Part shown: in pieces, positions 42,025-48,608 of the stretch
Layout of the letters: each line of letters opens with the position of its first letter
How positions within the stretch are numbered: position 1 is the stretch's first letter
DNA from: Anaeroplasmataceae bacterium
GTDB taxonomy: Bacteria; Bacillota_I; Bacilli_A; Acholeplasmatales; Anaeroplasmataceae
Direction: 5' to 3'
Length of the DNA: 48,608 bases
Assembly: GCA_029057785.1 (NCBI GenBank)
Contig: JAIDZC010000026.1
Location: forward strand, 1 to 48,608
The notes under the pieces: model-generated
The model's database searches: none
What the model was told of the DNA's origin: nothing
Seen by the model: the letters and a program-made list of their open reading frames with translations, nothing else
Made by a program: the position numbers and the translations under genes

Positions 42025-42615
42025 TTATCCAATCATTCCTGATAAGCCTAAGAAGGCTAAGCTCATTAGAGCTGCAGTTGCTAAAGCAATAGGGATTCCC
42101 TTAAATGCCTTAGGCACATTAGCAGCATCTAAACGATAACGAATACATGAAAATACGAAGATAACTAAAGCAAATCCTAGTCCTGTACCAATAGCTTCTG
42201 CCATAGACATTCCAAAGCTTAAGCCTTGAGATGAGTTTCCTTGAGCCACACCTAATACAGCACAGTTTGTAGTAATTAAAGGTAAATATACACCAAGGGA
42301 TTTATATAAGGAAGGTGAGAACTTTTTAATAAACATCTCAACCAATTGCACAATAGATGCAATTACTAAGATATAAGTGATTGTATCCATATAGGCTATA
42401 CCACAGAAATCTAAAAGCTGATAGATTGGCCAGCAGATTGCGGCAGCAAGTACAATAACAAATGTAACTGCAACACCCATACCTAAAGCTGATGAAGATT
42501 TTTTAGATACACCTAAGAAAGGACATACACCGTAAAATCTTGAAAGTGTAACGTTATTGATTAGCATTGCGTTTGCAACAGCTAATAGAAATGCAACAAT
42601 TAAATTCCAAATCAT
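42025..42615 (-). CDS. rnfA: Rnf complex subunit A
   Basis: 196 residues, six membrane helices. It contains NVTLSRFYGVCPFLGVSKK and TNCAVLGVAQG, the two half-helix Cys motifs that, with those of RnfE, hold a membrane-embedded iron centre. The rest follows the RnfA pattern (SLGVYLPLITTNC, VPKAFKGIPIALATAALMSLAFLGLSG). It lies 1 base after rnfE in the operon order C-D-G-E-A-x-B. Confidence 0.97.
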   Translation of the reverse strand: MIWNLIVAFLLAVANAMLINNVTLSRFYGVCPFLGVSKKSSSALGMGVAVTFVIVLAAAICWPIYQLLDFCGIAYMDTITYILVIASIVQLVEMFIKKFSPSLYKSLGVYLPLITTNCAVLGVAQGNSSQGLSFGMSMAEAIGTGLGFALVIFVFSCIRYRLDAANVPKAFKGIPIALATAALMSLAFLGLSGMIG

Positions 42616-42616
42616 T

Positions 42617-43372
42617 TTACTTGTCCTCCTTTGCTTGTGCTTCTTTAGCAGCTAATTCAGCTGCTTTCTTTGCTTTTAATTCTTCTATTCTTTTCTTTTC
42701 AGCTAGCAATTTCTTTTCTTCCTTATGATTTCTATAAAATGCCATCACTGCTAAGATACACCCTAATGTTAAGAAACCACCAGCAGGAAGAACGAATAGC
42801 TTAATTGCATAATTAGATAAAGGTGTGAAGCTTGTATAAGGAATAAATGTAAAGTATACACCAAAGGTTAATCCACCAGTTCCTAATATCTCACGAATAA
42901 TACCCATAATGCATAGAGCCATTGTAAAACCAATTCCCATACCTAATGCATCTAACAAAGACAATAATGGCCCATTCTTAGAGGCAAAGGCTTCTGCTCT
43001 ACCTAGGATAATACAATTTACAACGATCAGGGAAATGAATACACCTAAGCTAGCATATAGTTCTGGTAAGAATGCTTCTGCAAACATCTTAATTATAGTA
43101 ACGAAGGTTGCGATAATTACAATGTAACAAGGAATTTTTACTTCTGAAGGAATAATCTTTCTAAGTAAAGAAATAAGCACGTTTGAACCAATTAAAGTAA
43201 GAATAACTAGAATACCCATACCAAAGGCTGATTCTAATGACTTAGTTGTTGCCAAGGTTGGACACATACCAAGCAAACCAACAAGTACAGGATTTTCTTT
43301 AATGATACCAGCTAAGAAAGCTTTTAGTCGATTAGATTTTTCTTTTACTGGTTTTTCTTTTGTCTGTTCCAT
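42617..43372 (-). CDS. rnfE: Rnf complex subunit E
   Basis: 251 residues. Six membrane helices with NPVLVGLLGMCPTLATTKSLESAFGMG and LIVVNCIILGRAEAFASKN, which carry the iron-centre Cys residues. The C-terminus has a charged Lys/Glu/Ala-rich coiled tail of about 35 residues (EEKKLLAEKKRIEELKAKK), longer than usual. The start overlaps the rnfG stop by one base. It pairs with RnfA in the membrane core. Confidence 0.97.
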   Translation of the reverse strand: MEQTKEKPVKEKSNRLKAFLAGIIKENPVLVGLLGMCPTLATTKSLESAFGMGILVILTLIGSNVLISLLRKIIPSEVKIPCYIVIIATFVTIIKMFAEAFLPELYASLGVFISLIVVNCIILGRAEAFASKNGPLLSLLDALGMGIGFTMALCIMGIIREILGTGGLTFGVYFTFIPYTSFTPLSNYAIKLFVLPAGGFLTLGCILAVMAFYRNHKEEKKLLAEKKRIEELKAKKAAELAAKEAQAKEDK

Positions 43373-43923
43373 TAGTTCGCACCTCCTTCTCTTGTTTTTG
43401 CATCATCGAAGGCAGCTTTAACAAGACTACGAATTAATTTAGATGCATAAGTAGCACCTGCCGTAACATCTGATTTTTTCAAATCCAAATTATCTACATC
43501 TGTTTCTGTCATATCTGTTATATACTGAGTATTTAAATGTTTATCTGCCTCACTTGAGAAAGATTGTCCATTTGTTATAAAACGTACACCTGAAAGTTTA
43601 GATTCAGGAGTAATACCTAATAATAATTTAATTTGTCCATAGGCATTAGATCCATCTACAGTATAAATAAATCCTAGAAAGTTTCCAGCTTCATCATATG
43701 CAACAATTACCTCTTTAACACTTGAAGAAGAAAAACCTTCTGTTATAGTAGTAGATTTGCTTGCATCATAGGTCTCAAATACTTCTTGACAAAGCTTTGC
43801 CTTTTTTGCCTCATTATTTTTAGTAATAATAGGCGCAGTAAGTAAATTAATACAAGCAATCAATGCTGCACAAACACCAGCAATTAAAGTTAATACAAGG
43901 GCAGTTAAAGTATATTTTTTCAT
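43372..43923 (-). CDS. rnfG: Rnf complex subunit G (FMN-binding)
   Basis: 183 residues: one N-terminal membrane helix (8-32) and an FMN-binding domain. The flavinylation site reads DVTAGATYAS instead of the usual DxxSGATxT/S. The modified Thr (in GAT) is kept, but the preceding Ser/Thr is Ala and the +2 Thr/Ser is Ala. RnfG normally carries a covalent FMN on the outer side and passes electrons between RnfC/D and RnfB parts. It lies between rnfD and rnfE. Confidence 0.95.
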   Translation of the reverse strand: MKKYTLTALVLTLIAGVCAALIACINLLTAPIITKNNEAKKAKLCQEVFETYDASKSTTITEGFSSSSVKEVIVAYDEAGNFLGFIYTVDGSNAYGQIKLLLGITPESKLSGVRFITNGQSFSSEADKHLNTQYITDMTETDVDNLDLKKSDVTAGATYASKLIRSLVKAAFDDAKTREGGAN

Positions 43924-43935
43924 CTTCTTACCCTC

Positions 43936-45078
43936 CTATATCTTTATTTGGTGAGCAACAGAGAAGCCTACAATTAAACAGATGACAACCATAGCTACTC
44001 CTAAGCCTAAAAGTTGTTTCCAAGTGTAGGTATTCTTCTTGCCACGCATTAAATGATCCATTGCAGGTGCAAACATATTTGCGATGAGAATAGAGAAGGC
44101 AACACCTTCTGGATATGCTCCACAATACCGAACTAATGCTGTAATAATACCAGCCATTGCACCAAATGCAATTCTACCAAACTTTGTAGTTGGTGATGTT
44201 ACAGGGTCTGTAATCATAAACACAGCACCGAATAACAATCCACCAGAAAGCATTTCATACATAAATAAATCAAATACATTCCAGTTTGCATCAATTGATG
44301 TATCATGTGCTTGATTACTCCAAACACAATATGCCACAATGCTTACAACAAGTGTAATGATAGCAAAGCTTCCTATCATAGATAAACAAGCTCTTAAATC
44401 AGCACTTCTTCTTACGAATAAATAAATTCCACCAATGATAATCAATAAGGAACAAACTTCACCCATAGATCCTGGAATTTGTCCTAAGAATAAATCTAGC
44501 AAGCTATATTCATTTAAGGCTTGTCCAACCATTCCTAGATTTTCCTTTACTGCAGCAAGTGGTGTACCAGATGCTGCAACATCGACTCCACCTTGGCCAT
44601 AAACAAGCTTAGAACCAAAGCAGACACCCACAAATACACGTCCTGTGGCAGCAGGGTTAAATATATTACTACCCAAACCACCAAAAATCATTTTACCAAT
44701 CAGCATACCAAATAATGCACCAATAAGTACAACATACCAATTACAGCCTACTGGCATTATTAATGCATATATTATTGCAGAAATAAGTGGTGCAATAATA
44801 TTATTAATTGTATATTGATTTTTTAATTTAATAAATCCTTCTTTACTGAAAAGTTCTTTAATCTTCATACCACTAGGCCATTTAATGAACATGTGACAAA
44901 CAAGTTCTGTAATAAGCATAGTAGCTACTGAGATTAAAACAACATAAATTCCATTCCATCCATTTTGGATACAAGCGAATAATAGTACGGGTACTAATGC
45001 AATTAATACATCTAGCATCATTCGCTTAACAGATACCGGCTTACGAATGTATGGAGCACTTTGAGCAACTAACTTCAT
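43936..45078 (-). CDS. rnfD: Rnf complex subunit D (FMN-binding membrane subunit)
   Basis: 380 residues with about nine to ten membrane helices. It begins SAPYIRKPVSVKRMMLDVLIALVP, and contains NIFNPAATGRVFVG and VDVAASGTPLAAVKENLG, the likely covalent FMN site (SGTPL where many have SGATPL). FGAVFMITDPVTSPTTKFGRI is a family hallmark. RnfD is a core ion-translocating subunit. It is 11 bases behind rnfC. Confidence 0.97.
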   Translation of the reverse strand: MKLVAQSAPYIRKPVSVKRMMLDVLIALVPVLLFACIQNGWNGIYVVLISVATMLITELVCHMFIKWPSGMKIKELFSKEGFIKLKNQYTINNIIAPLISAIIYALIMPVGCNWYVVLIGALFGMLIGKMIFGGLGSNIFNPAATGRVFVGVCFGSKLVYGQGGVDVAASGTPLAAVKENLGMVGQALNEYSLLDLFLGQIPGSMGEVCSLLIIIGGIYLFVRRSADLRACLSMIGSFAIITLVVSIVAYCVWSNQAHDTSIDANWNVFDLFMYEMLSGGLLFGAVFMITDPVTSPTTKFGRIAFGAMAGIITALVRYCGAYPEGVAFSILIANMFAPAMDHLMRGKKNTYTWKQLLGLGVAMVVICLIVGFSVAHQIKI

Positions 45079-45089
45079 AACTTTCCCTC

Positions 45090-46379
45090 CTATACCATTC
45101 TCTTTGCCTTACGACAATAATCTGTTAAATGTATTTTAGATGTACATGTGTAAGAACACATACCACATAAGATACAAGCTTTAATATTTAACTTATTTAA
45201 TGCATCCTTATCCTTGTTCTTTACCGCCTGCATAATTTGAATTGGCTGGAGTCCTGCCGGACAAGAATATACACAGGACGCACATCTTACACAAGGCTCC
45301 TCATGAATTGGACGTTCATTTAAAACAATAGTTGAGGTACAAGTCTTAGTGATAACTGCATCATCTCTTACAAGGTTGGCTCCCATCATAGGTCCACCCA
45401 TAATAAGAACTTTATTTTCATCACCCTTATATCCACCACAGACATCAATTAGTTCCTTTAAGGATGTTCCTATTCTTAAACGAATATTTTGAGGAATATT
45501 GATTCCGTCTCCTGAAAGTGTATAGTTTCTCTTAGTAACAGGCTGATTATATTTAATCGCACGATATAATCCAACTGTTGTAGAAACGTTAAATACCATT
45601 AAACCAAGCTTAGCAGGTAATACTCCTGCAGGAACTTTGATTCCTAAAGCTGATTTAATCATTTCAATTTCCCAGCCTTGTGGATAATAATTTCCAACTC
45701 TACATACTTCAATATTCAAATCTGGGAATCTTGTTAACTCTGCAGTTAAACAATCATATAAATCTTGATATTTCTTCTTAATACAAATTAAGCCCTTCTT
45801 CGCTTTAAAAGCCTTCATTGCATAGCTTGCGCCTAAGATAACACGTCTTGGATGCTCTAGCATCATACGATGGTCTGAAGAAATATATGGCTCACATTCA
45901 ACACCATTAATTAATATTGTGTGGATTGGATCCTTGGTCTGGAACTTAATATATGTTGGGAAAGAACTACCACCCAAACCAACTAAAGAAACATCCTTTG
46001 TAATTCTTGCAAAATCCTCTAAGGTTAATTGATCAATTTCCTCATCACTTCTTGGAATTTCAGGACTAATCCACTCATCCTTTTTATCATTCTTAATTTG
46101 TATAAACTCTGTTAACTTTCCACTACGATGGAACTTCTTGACAAAGCCCACCACTTCTCCAGAAACTGTTGAGTGAATAGGTTGTTCAAAAAATGGTCCT
46201 TTTCTTACGCCAAGCTTTTGGCCAATTTTAACCTTATCGCCAACCTTAACAAAAATATCGCTATCAGCACATCTGGCATTTGTTATAGCCATATAAATAT
46301 ACTCAGGCTCTAAATACCTTAGTGTAGGTAAACTTGTAGTAGAAACCGCACCAGTTATTTGTCTTGTTTTAGCTATCAC
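45090..46379 (-). CDS. rnfC: Rnf complex subunit C
   Basis: 429 residues. The N-terminal barrel-sandwich part (KVGDKVKIGQKLGVRKG) is followed by the FMN/NADH-binding Rossmann domain with LVGLGGSSFPT and INGVECEPYISSDHRMM. Near the C-terminus are two [4Fe-4S] motifs, CVRCASCVYSCP and CILCGMCSYTC. RnfC is the NAD(H)-side subunit on the cytoplasmic face. I chose the GTG at 46379 because GGAGG lies 7 bases upstream; the longer ORF reads back into the nucleotidyltransferase gene. It opens the rnfCDGEA-x-B run. Confidence 0.97.
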   Translation of the reverse strand: MIAKTRQITGAVSTTSLPTLRYLEPEYIYMAITNARCADSDIFVKVGDKVKIGQKLGVRKGPFFEQPIHSTVSGEVVGFVKKFHRSGKLTEFIQIKNDKKDEWISPEIPRSDEEIDQLTLEDFARITKDVSLVGLGGSSFPTYIKFQTKDPIHTILINGVECEPYISSDHRMMLEHPRRVILGASYAMKAFKAKKGLICIKKKYQDLYDCLTAELTRFPDLNIEVCRVGNYYPQGWEIEMIKSALGIKVPAGVLPAKLGLMVFNVSTTVGLYRAIKYNQPVTKRNYTLSGDGINIPQNIRLRIGTSLKELIDVCGGYKGDENKVLIMGGPMMGANLVRDDAVITKTCTSTIVLNERPIHEEPCVRCASCVYSCPAGLQPIQIMQAVKNKDKDALNKLNIKACILCGMCSYTCTSKIHLTDYCRKAKRMV

Positions 46380-46395
46380 TATAATCCCTCCTTCT

Positions 46396-47181
46396 TTACT
46401 TCTTTTTAATGATAATTTCGAGTTTATCAATAATATCTTTTAAAATCTCAATAAACACTTCAGCGTTCTTAAACATATTATCAAATAACATATTTAAATT
46501 CTCTTCAAAATTTTCAGGTAATATCTTACATTCTTTTTTACAAATGGAGATAAGTCTTTTCTCTCCTGGATGTGTCATATAATTTAAGGCAAAAATAATA
46601 TCAAAATAACTAGCCAAAAATTCTGTGGTTCTATGATTGATACTTACTTTGTCCTCTCTCTTTACTGCTTTTTTGATTTGGTCAAAATAACTCGGTAAAA
46701 ATCCATTTAATAATGCACTATTTTTAGAAATAATATTAGAACGCAATTGTTGTGGATAGGGTATATTGAACTTATCCTGCATTCTTTTAAAGTTACCTGC
46801 TTTATCACTAAAAATATTAGAATGCAATACATTATGCCACAAGCATGTAGTATAGCCATTAAAGGCACAATGTTTGAAAACAACCTCTTCTAATCCCTTC
46901 TCAAAGGATTGTAAATTCCTATAGATAATGTCAATAGGGATATCATCATTCAGTACACAATTATCTTCGGTTTCCCAAAAGGTGTTATTACATTCAATCT
47001 GTTTACAATATTTTTTTAAAATAAGTAATCTTTCCTCTGGAGCAATAGGTGTAGTATAATAGACATAAACATCATAATCTGATGCCTTATCTGCATAACC
47101 GCTAGCTCTTGATCCTCCAATCGCTATCGCTTCTACCCCTGCAATATGACTTAACTCTTTCAAAAGCTCTTCAACTATCAT
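46396..47181 (-). CDS. Nucleotidyltransferase-fold protein (DUF4037-like)
   Basis: 261 residues. The N-terminal nucleotidyltransferase motif is IAIGGSRASGYADKASDYDVYVYY (GSxxxG then DxD), with PIDIIYR as the third carboxylate strand. A helical C-terminal domain follows (FKRMQDKFNIPYPQQLR and a long helix-rich tail). The members are relatives of aminoglycoside and kanamycin nucleotidyltransferases; the substrate is unknown. It ends 17 bases before the rnfC start and shares its transcript, though a functional link to Rnf is not obvious. AAAGGAG precedes ATG. Confidence 0.75.
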   Translation of the reverse strand: MIVEELLKELSHIAGVEAIAIGGSRASGYADKASDYDVYVYYTTPIAPEERLLILKKYCKQIECNNTFWETEDNCVLNDDIPIDIIYRNLQSFEKGLEEVVFKHCAFNGYTTCLWHNVLHSNIFSDKAGNFKRMQDKFNIPYPQQLRSNIISKNSALLNGFLPSYFDQIKKAVKREDKVSINHRTTEFLASYFDIIFALNYMTHPGEKRLISICKKECKILPENFEENLNMLFDNMFKNAEVFIEILKDIIDKLEIIIKKK

Positions 47182-47202
47182 ATCTGACTCCTTTACTTCG
47201 CA

Positions 47203-47208
47203 ATTATA
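47203..47208 (-). promoter_or_regulatory. -10 box of the nucleotidyltransferase-rnf operon
   Basis: Minus-strand TATAAT, about 22 bases before the nucleotidyltransferase ATG. The -35 box is weak. Confidence 0.4.
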
Positions 47209-47248
47209 TAATAACGCTTACATTACTATTTTAAAACATTTAAACAAG

Positions 47249-47284
47249 AAAATCTAGGAAAAAAGATATTTTCCTAGATTTTTT
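47249..47284 (-). terminator. Terminator of the YjbR-like gene
   Basis: Stem AAATCTAGGAAAA/ATTTTCCTAGATTT with T-rich flanks, directly past the stop. Confidence 0.85.
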
Positions 47285-47286
47285 TT

Positions 47287-47952
47287 CTAACTTGTATAAA
47301 AATGGCTCTTTTTAACATATTCCATCACTTGAATATCTGGTACTATTTCCTCTAATATAATACTTATCCATTTCTTTTTGTTCATATGGTAGGCCTGGTA
47401 AAAACCTTTCTGCGTTAATATTTTATTTAACTCTTCTTCTTTTATTTTCAAATTTAGGACTTCGGTCATTCCAGAAGCATTTTTTTCTATCCTGCTTCTA
47501 TCTACATAAAGTATTGCTGCATACCATTTTTTATTTTCTGGATGGCGAAATATGGCATGGTCTGGAGCAGATTCCCAAAGAAACTCGGGCTCATTATGAT
47601 ATGTGTCGATGATTTCTTTTGCGATACGATTGGCTTGTGGCGTCATAAAATATAACTTCTCACAGCATTTATCTGCAATATCTAATAATATATTTTTATA
47701 TTCTTCTCTAATCGAATTTACAAATTCTCCTTTGAGACTTTCAACACGAAAATTCGTATATTCTTCCTCTAAACCCGGCTCATATATACTGCCTGTAAGT
47801 GTATTAAATTCATCGTAAACCAACTTTACTGTAAAACCATTCTTCATTTTACAATTATATTTATAGCAATTGCCATCTAAATTAAATCCATAACTTAATA
47901 ATTTATCTTTACAAAACTTCATTTTCTTAAATACTTCAGACTCAATGCTCAT
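47287..47952 (-). CDS. MmcQ/YjbR-like (CyaY-fold) protein
   Basis: 221 residues. The C-terminal half fits the YjbR/MmcQ family: PDHAIFRHPENKKWYAAILYVDRSRI, an NLK strand, and GFYQAYHMNKKKWISIIL. These proteins are small DNA-binding or CyaY-fold proteins of unknown role. The N-terminal half (FVKFCKDKLLSYGFNL-like region with CCEKLYFMTP) is an extension seen in some members. ATG 47952 is chosen with GGAGG 7 bases before it; the TTG two codons earlier lies in the spacer. Monocistronic. Confidence 0.8.
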   Translation of the reverse strand: MSIESEVFKKMKFCKDKLLSYGFNLDGNCYKYNCKMKNGFTVKLVYDEFNTLTGSIYEPGLEEEYTNFRVESLKGEFVNSIREEYKNILLDIADKCCEKLYFMTPQANRIAKEIIDTYHNEPEFLWESAPDHAIFRHPENKKWYAAILYVDRSRIEKNASGMTEVLNLKIKEEELNKILTQKGFYQAYHMNKKKWISIILEEIVPDIQVMEYVKKSHFYTS

Positions 47953-47994
47953 ATGCAATCCTCCATAATTATTATAGCATATTTATTAAATATA

Positions 47995-48003
47995 TGATAT
48001 AAT
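47995..48003 (+). promoter_or_regulatory. Extended -10 promoter of the RhuM-family gene
   Basis: TGATATAAT (TG-n-TATAAT) on the plus strand, divergent from the YjbR-like gene. No -35 of note. Confidence 0.65.
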
Positions 48004-48071
48004 GAATCTATGGGAAATAATAAAGTAAATGTTTGGTGTAAACTATTATTACAATTTAAAAAAACACTATA

Positions 48072-48104
48072 GGCTTATCCGAAAGGGTAAGCCTTTATTA
48101 TTTC
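48072..48104 (+). terminator. Hairpin in the RhuM leader (possible attenuator)
   Basis: GGCTTATCC-GAAA-GGGTAAGCC (9-bp stem, one mismatch that is U-G in RNA) followed by TTTATTATTTCT, between the promoter and the RhuM SD. It could terminate early or stabilise the leader. Confidence 0.55.
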
Positions 48105-48125
48105 TCAAAAAAGGAGGAAATTAAT

Positions 48126-48608
48126 ATGTTAAATAACAAAAACAACTATGATTTAATCAAATTTGAAGATGGGGAATTCTCGCTTGATGTCAATGTGAGT
48201 CCACAAGAGGATACTGTTTGGTTAACTCAAAAAGAAATCTCTTTACTATATGGAAAAGCAAGAAATACTATCACGGAACATATTCGCTCTATATTTAAAG
48301 AAATGGAACTAGACGAATTTTCAGTGTGTCGGAAAACCCGACATACTGCTACAGATGGAAAAACATATGCTCTTACTTATTATAATCTAGATGTTATTTT
48401 GGCAGTGGGTTATCGAGTAAAATCAAAAAGAGGTATCCTCTTCCGTAAATGGGCTACCTCTATCTTAAAACAATATATGTTGAATGGATATTCAATTAAT
48501 GAAAAACGTTGTTTGGAATGCCAAGAAAATCTAGTTAGCTTGAATAATAAGGTAGAGCATTTATTGAATGAAAATCATTCTACTCTCCAAAGATTAGATT
48601 CTTTAGAA
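48126..48608 (+). CDS. RhuM family protein, C-terminus cut by window edge
   Basis: The first 161 residues of a RhuM-family protein. ATG 48126 follows AAGGAGG. The conserved order is EDTVWLTQKEISLLYG, then the HIRSIFKEMELDE stretch, TATDGKTYALTYYNLDVILAVGYRV and KRGILFRKWATSILKQYML, followed by a helical region with CLECQEN. RhuM proteins resemble DNA-binding (phage antirepressor-like) proteins and occur in mobile or pathogenicity islands; their role is largely unknown. Transcribed from the extended -10 promoter at 47995, through a hairpin leader. Confidence 0.88.
   Translation, partial: MLNNKNNYDLIKFEDGEFSLDVNVSPQEDTVWLTQKEISLLYGKARNTITEHIRSIFKEMELDEFSVCRKTRHTATDGKTYALTYYNLDVILAVGYRVKSKRGILFRKWATSILKQYMLNGYSINEKRCLECQENLVSLNNKVEHLLNENHSTLQRLDSLE

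Noticed and set aside
48010-48072. 20-codon ATG frame just after the RhuM -10 box
   Set aside because: It starts within a few bases of the likely transcription start and has no SD; it is kept only as part of the hairpin leader.
1-48608. CRISPR arrays, rRNA or tRNA genes
   Set aside because: I found no regularly spaced repeats and no cloverleaf or rRNA-like sequence on either strand.

Overview
The window is AT-rich DNA with tightly packed genes, strong Shine-Dalgarno (SD) sequences and TGA used as a stop. It carries a T-box leader, an ABC-F protein, LCSC-type lipoproteins and a six-gene Rnf operon. This points to an anaerobic, probably gut-associated, low-GC Bacillota (Erysipelotrichia, Acholeplasma-related or similar) with the standard code; the exact lineage cannot be read from sequence alone. 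Nearly all genes lie on the minus strand. The plus-strand exceptions are an ABC-F gene, a small-RNA candidate and the partial RhuM gene at the right edge.

Layout. 0-0.55 kb: partial KilA-N gene. 0.7-3.9 kb: redox operon of flavodoxin, two ferredoxin-fused aldo/keto reductases and a DUF1893 protein. 4.1-9.9 kb: conserved housekeeping run (DUF3137-like, tmk, holB, ricT, trmN6, TerB-like, rsmI, thioredoxin-like). 10-17.6 kb: accessory surface region with a large lipoprotein, a second copy whose front third is replaced by a serine recombinase, a small transposon-type ORF, and an InlB-repeat lipoprotein with an HExxH motif. 17.9-26.1 kb: a phage-tail-like and RHS toxin cassette (HTH protein, tail-fibre-like protein, small unknown, holin-like protein, 1678-residue RHS/YD protein, candidate immunity protein). 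26.3-31.2 kb: DUF2238-like membrane protein, MarR/alcohol dehydrogenase/aldehyde dehydrogenase operon, PAP2 phosphatase. 31.3-33.9 kb: ABC-F protein with an attenuator-like leader, then rplM-rpsI. 34.1-41.3 kb: orphan Panacea protein, mscS/lipoprotein/membrane operon, a probable small RNA, serS under a serine T-box, Fic protein and small membrane proteins. 41.4-47.2 kb: nucleotidyltransferase and rnfC-D-G-E-A, a Cys-rich membrane protein, and an unusually short rnfB. 47.3-48.6 kb: YjbR-like protein and the partial RhuM-family gene.

How the genes work together. The Rnf complex would couple ferredoxin/NAD redox chemistry to an ion gradient. The flavodoxin, ferredoxin-type reductases and the MarR-controlled alcohol/aldehyde dehydrogenases fit fermentative redox balancing. 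The accessory region looks shaped by mobile elements: a recombinase remnant, repeated element-end sequences, and a compact toxin cassette whose RHS protein has no signal peptide but is preceded by phage-tail and holin-like genes.

Most noteworthy: (1) the tail-fibre/holin/RHS/immunity cassette with a toxin tail that looks like an RNase; (2) the in-frame recombinase-lipoprotein chimera; (3) the Rnf operon with an RnfB lacking its ferredoxin domain plus an inserted NqrM-like Cys-rich protein; (4) a promoter-to-terminator small-RNA candidate near 37.5 kb; (5) leader structures that hide ribosome-binding sites before the ABC-F gene and the cassette's HTH gene.
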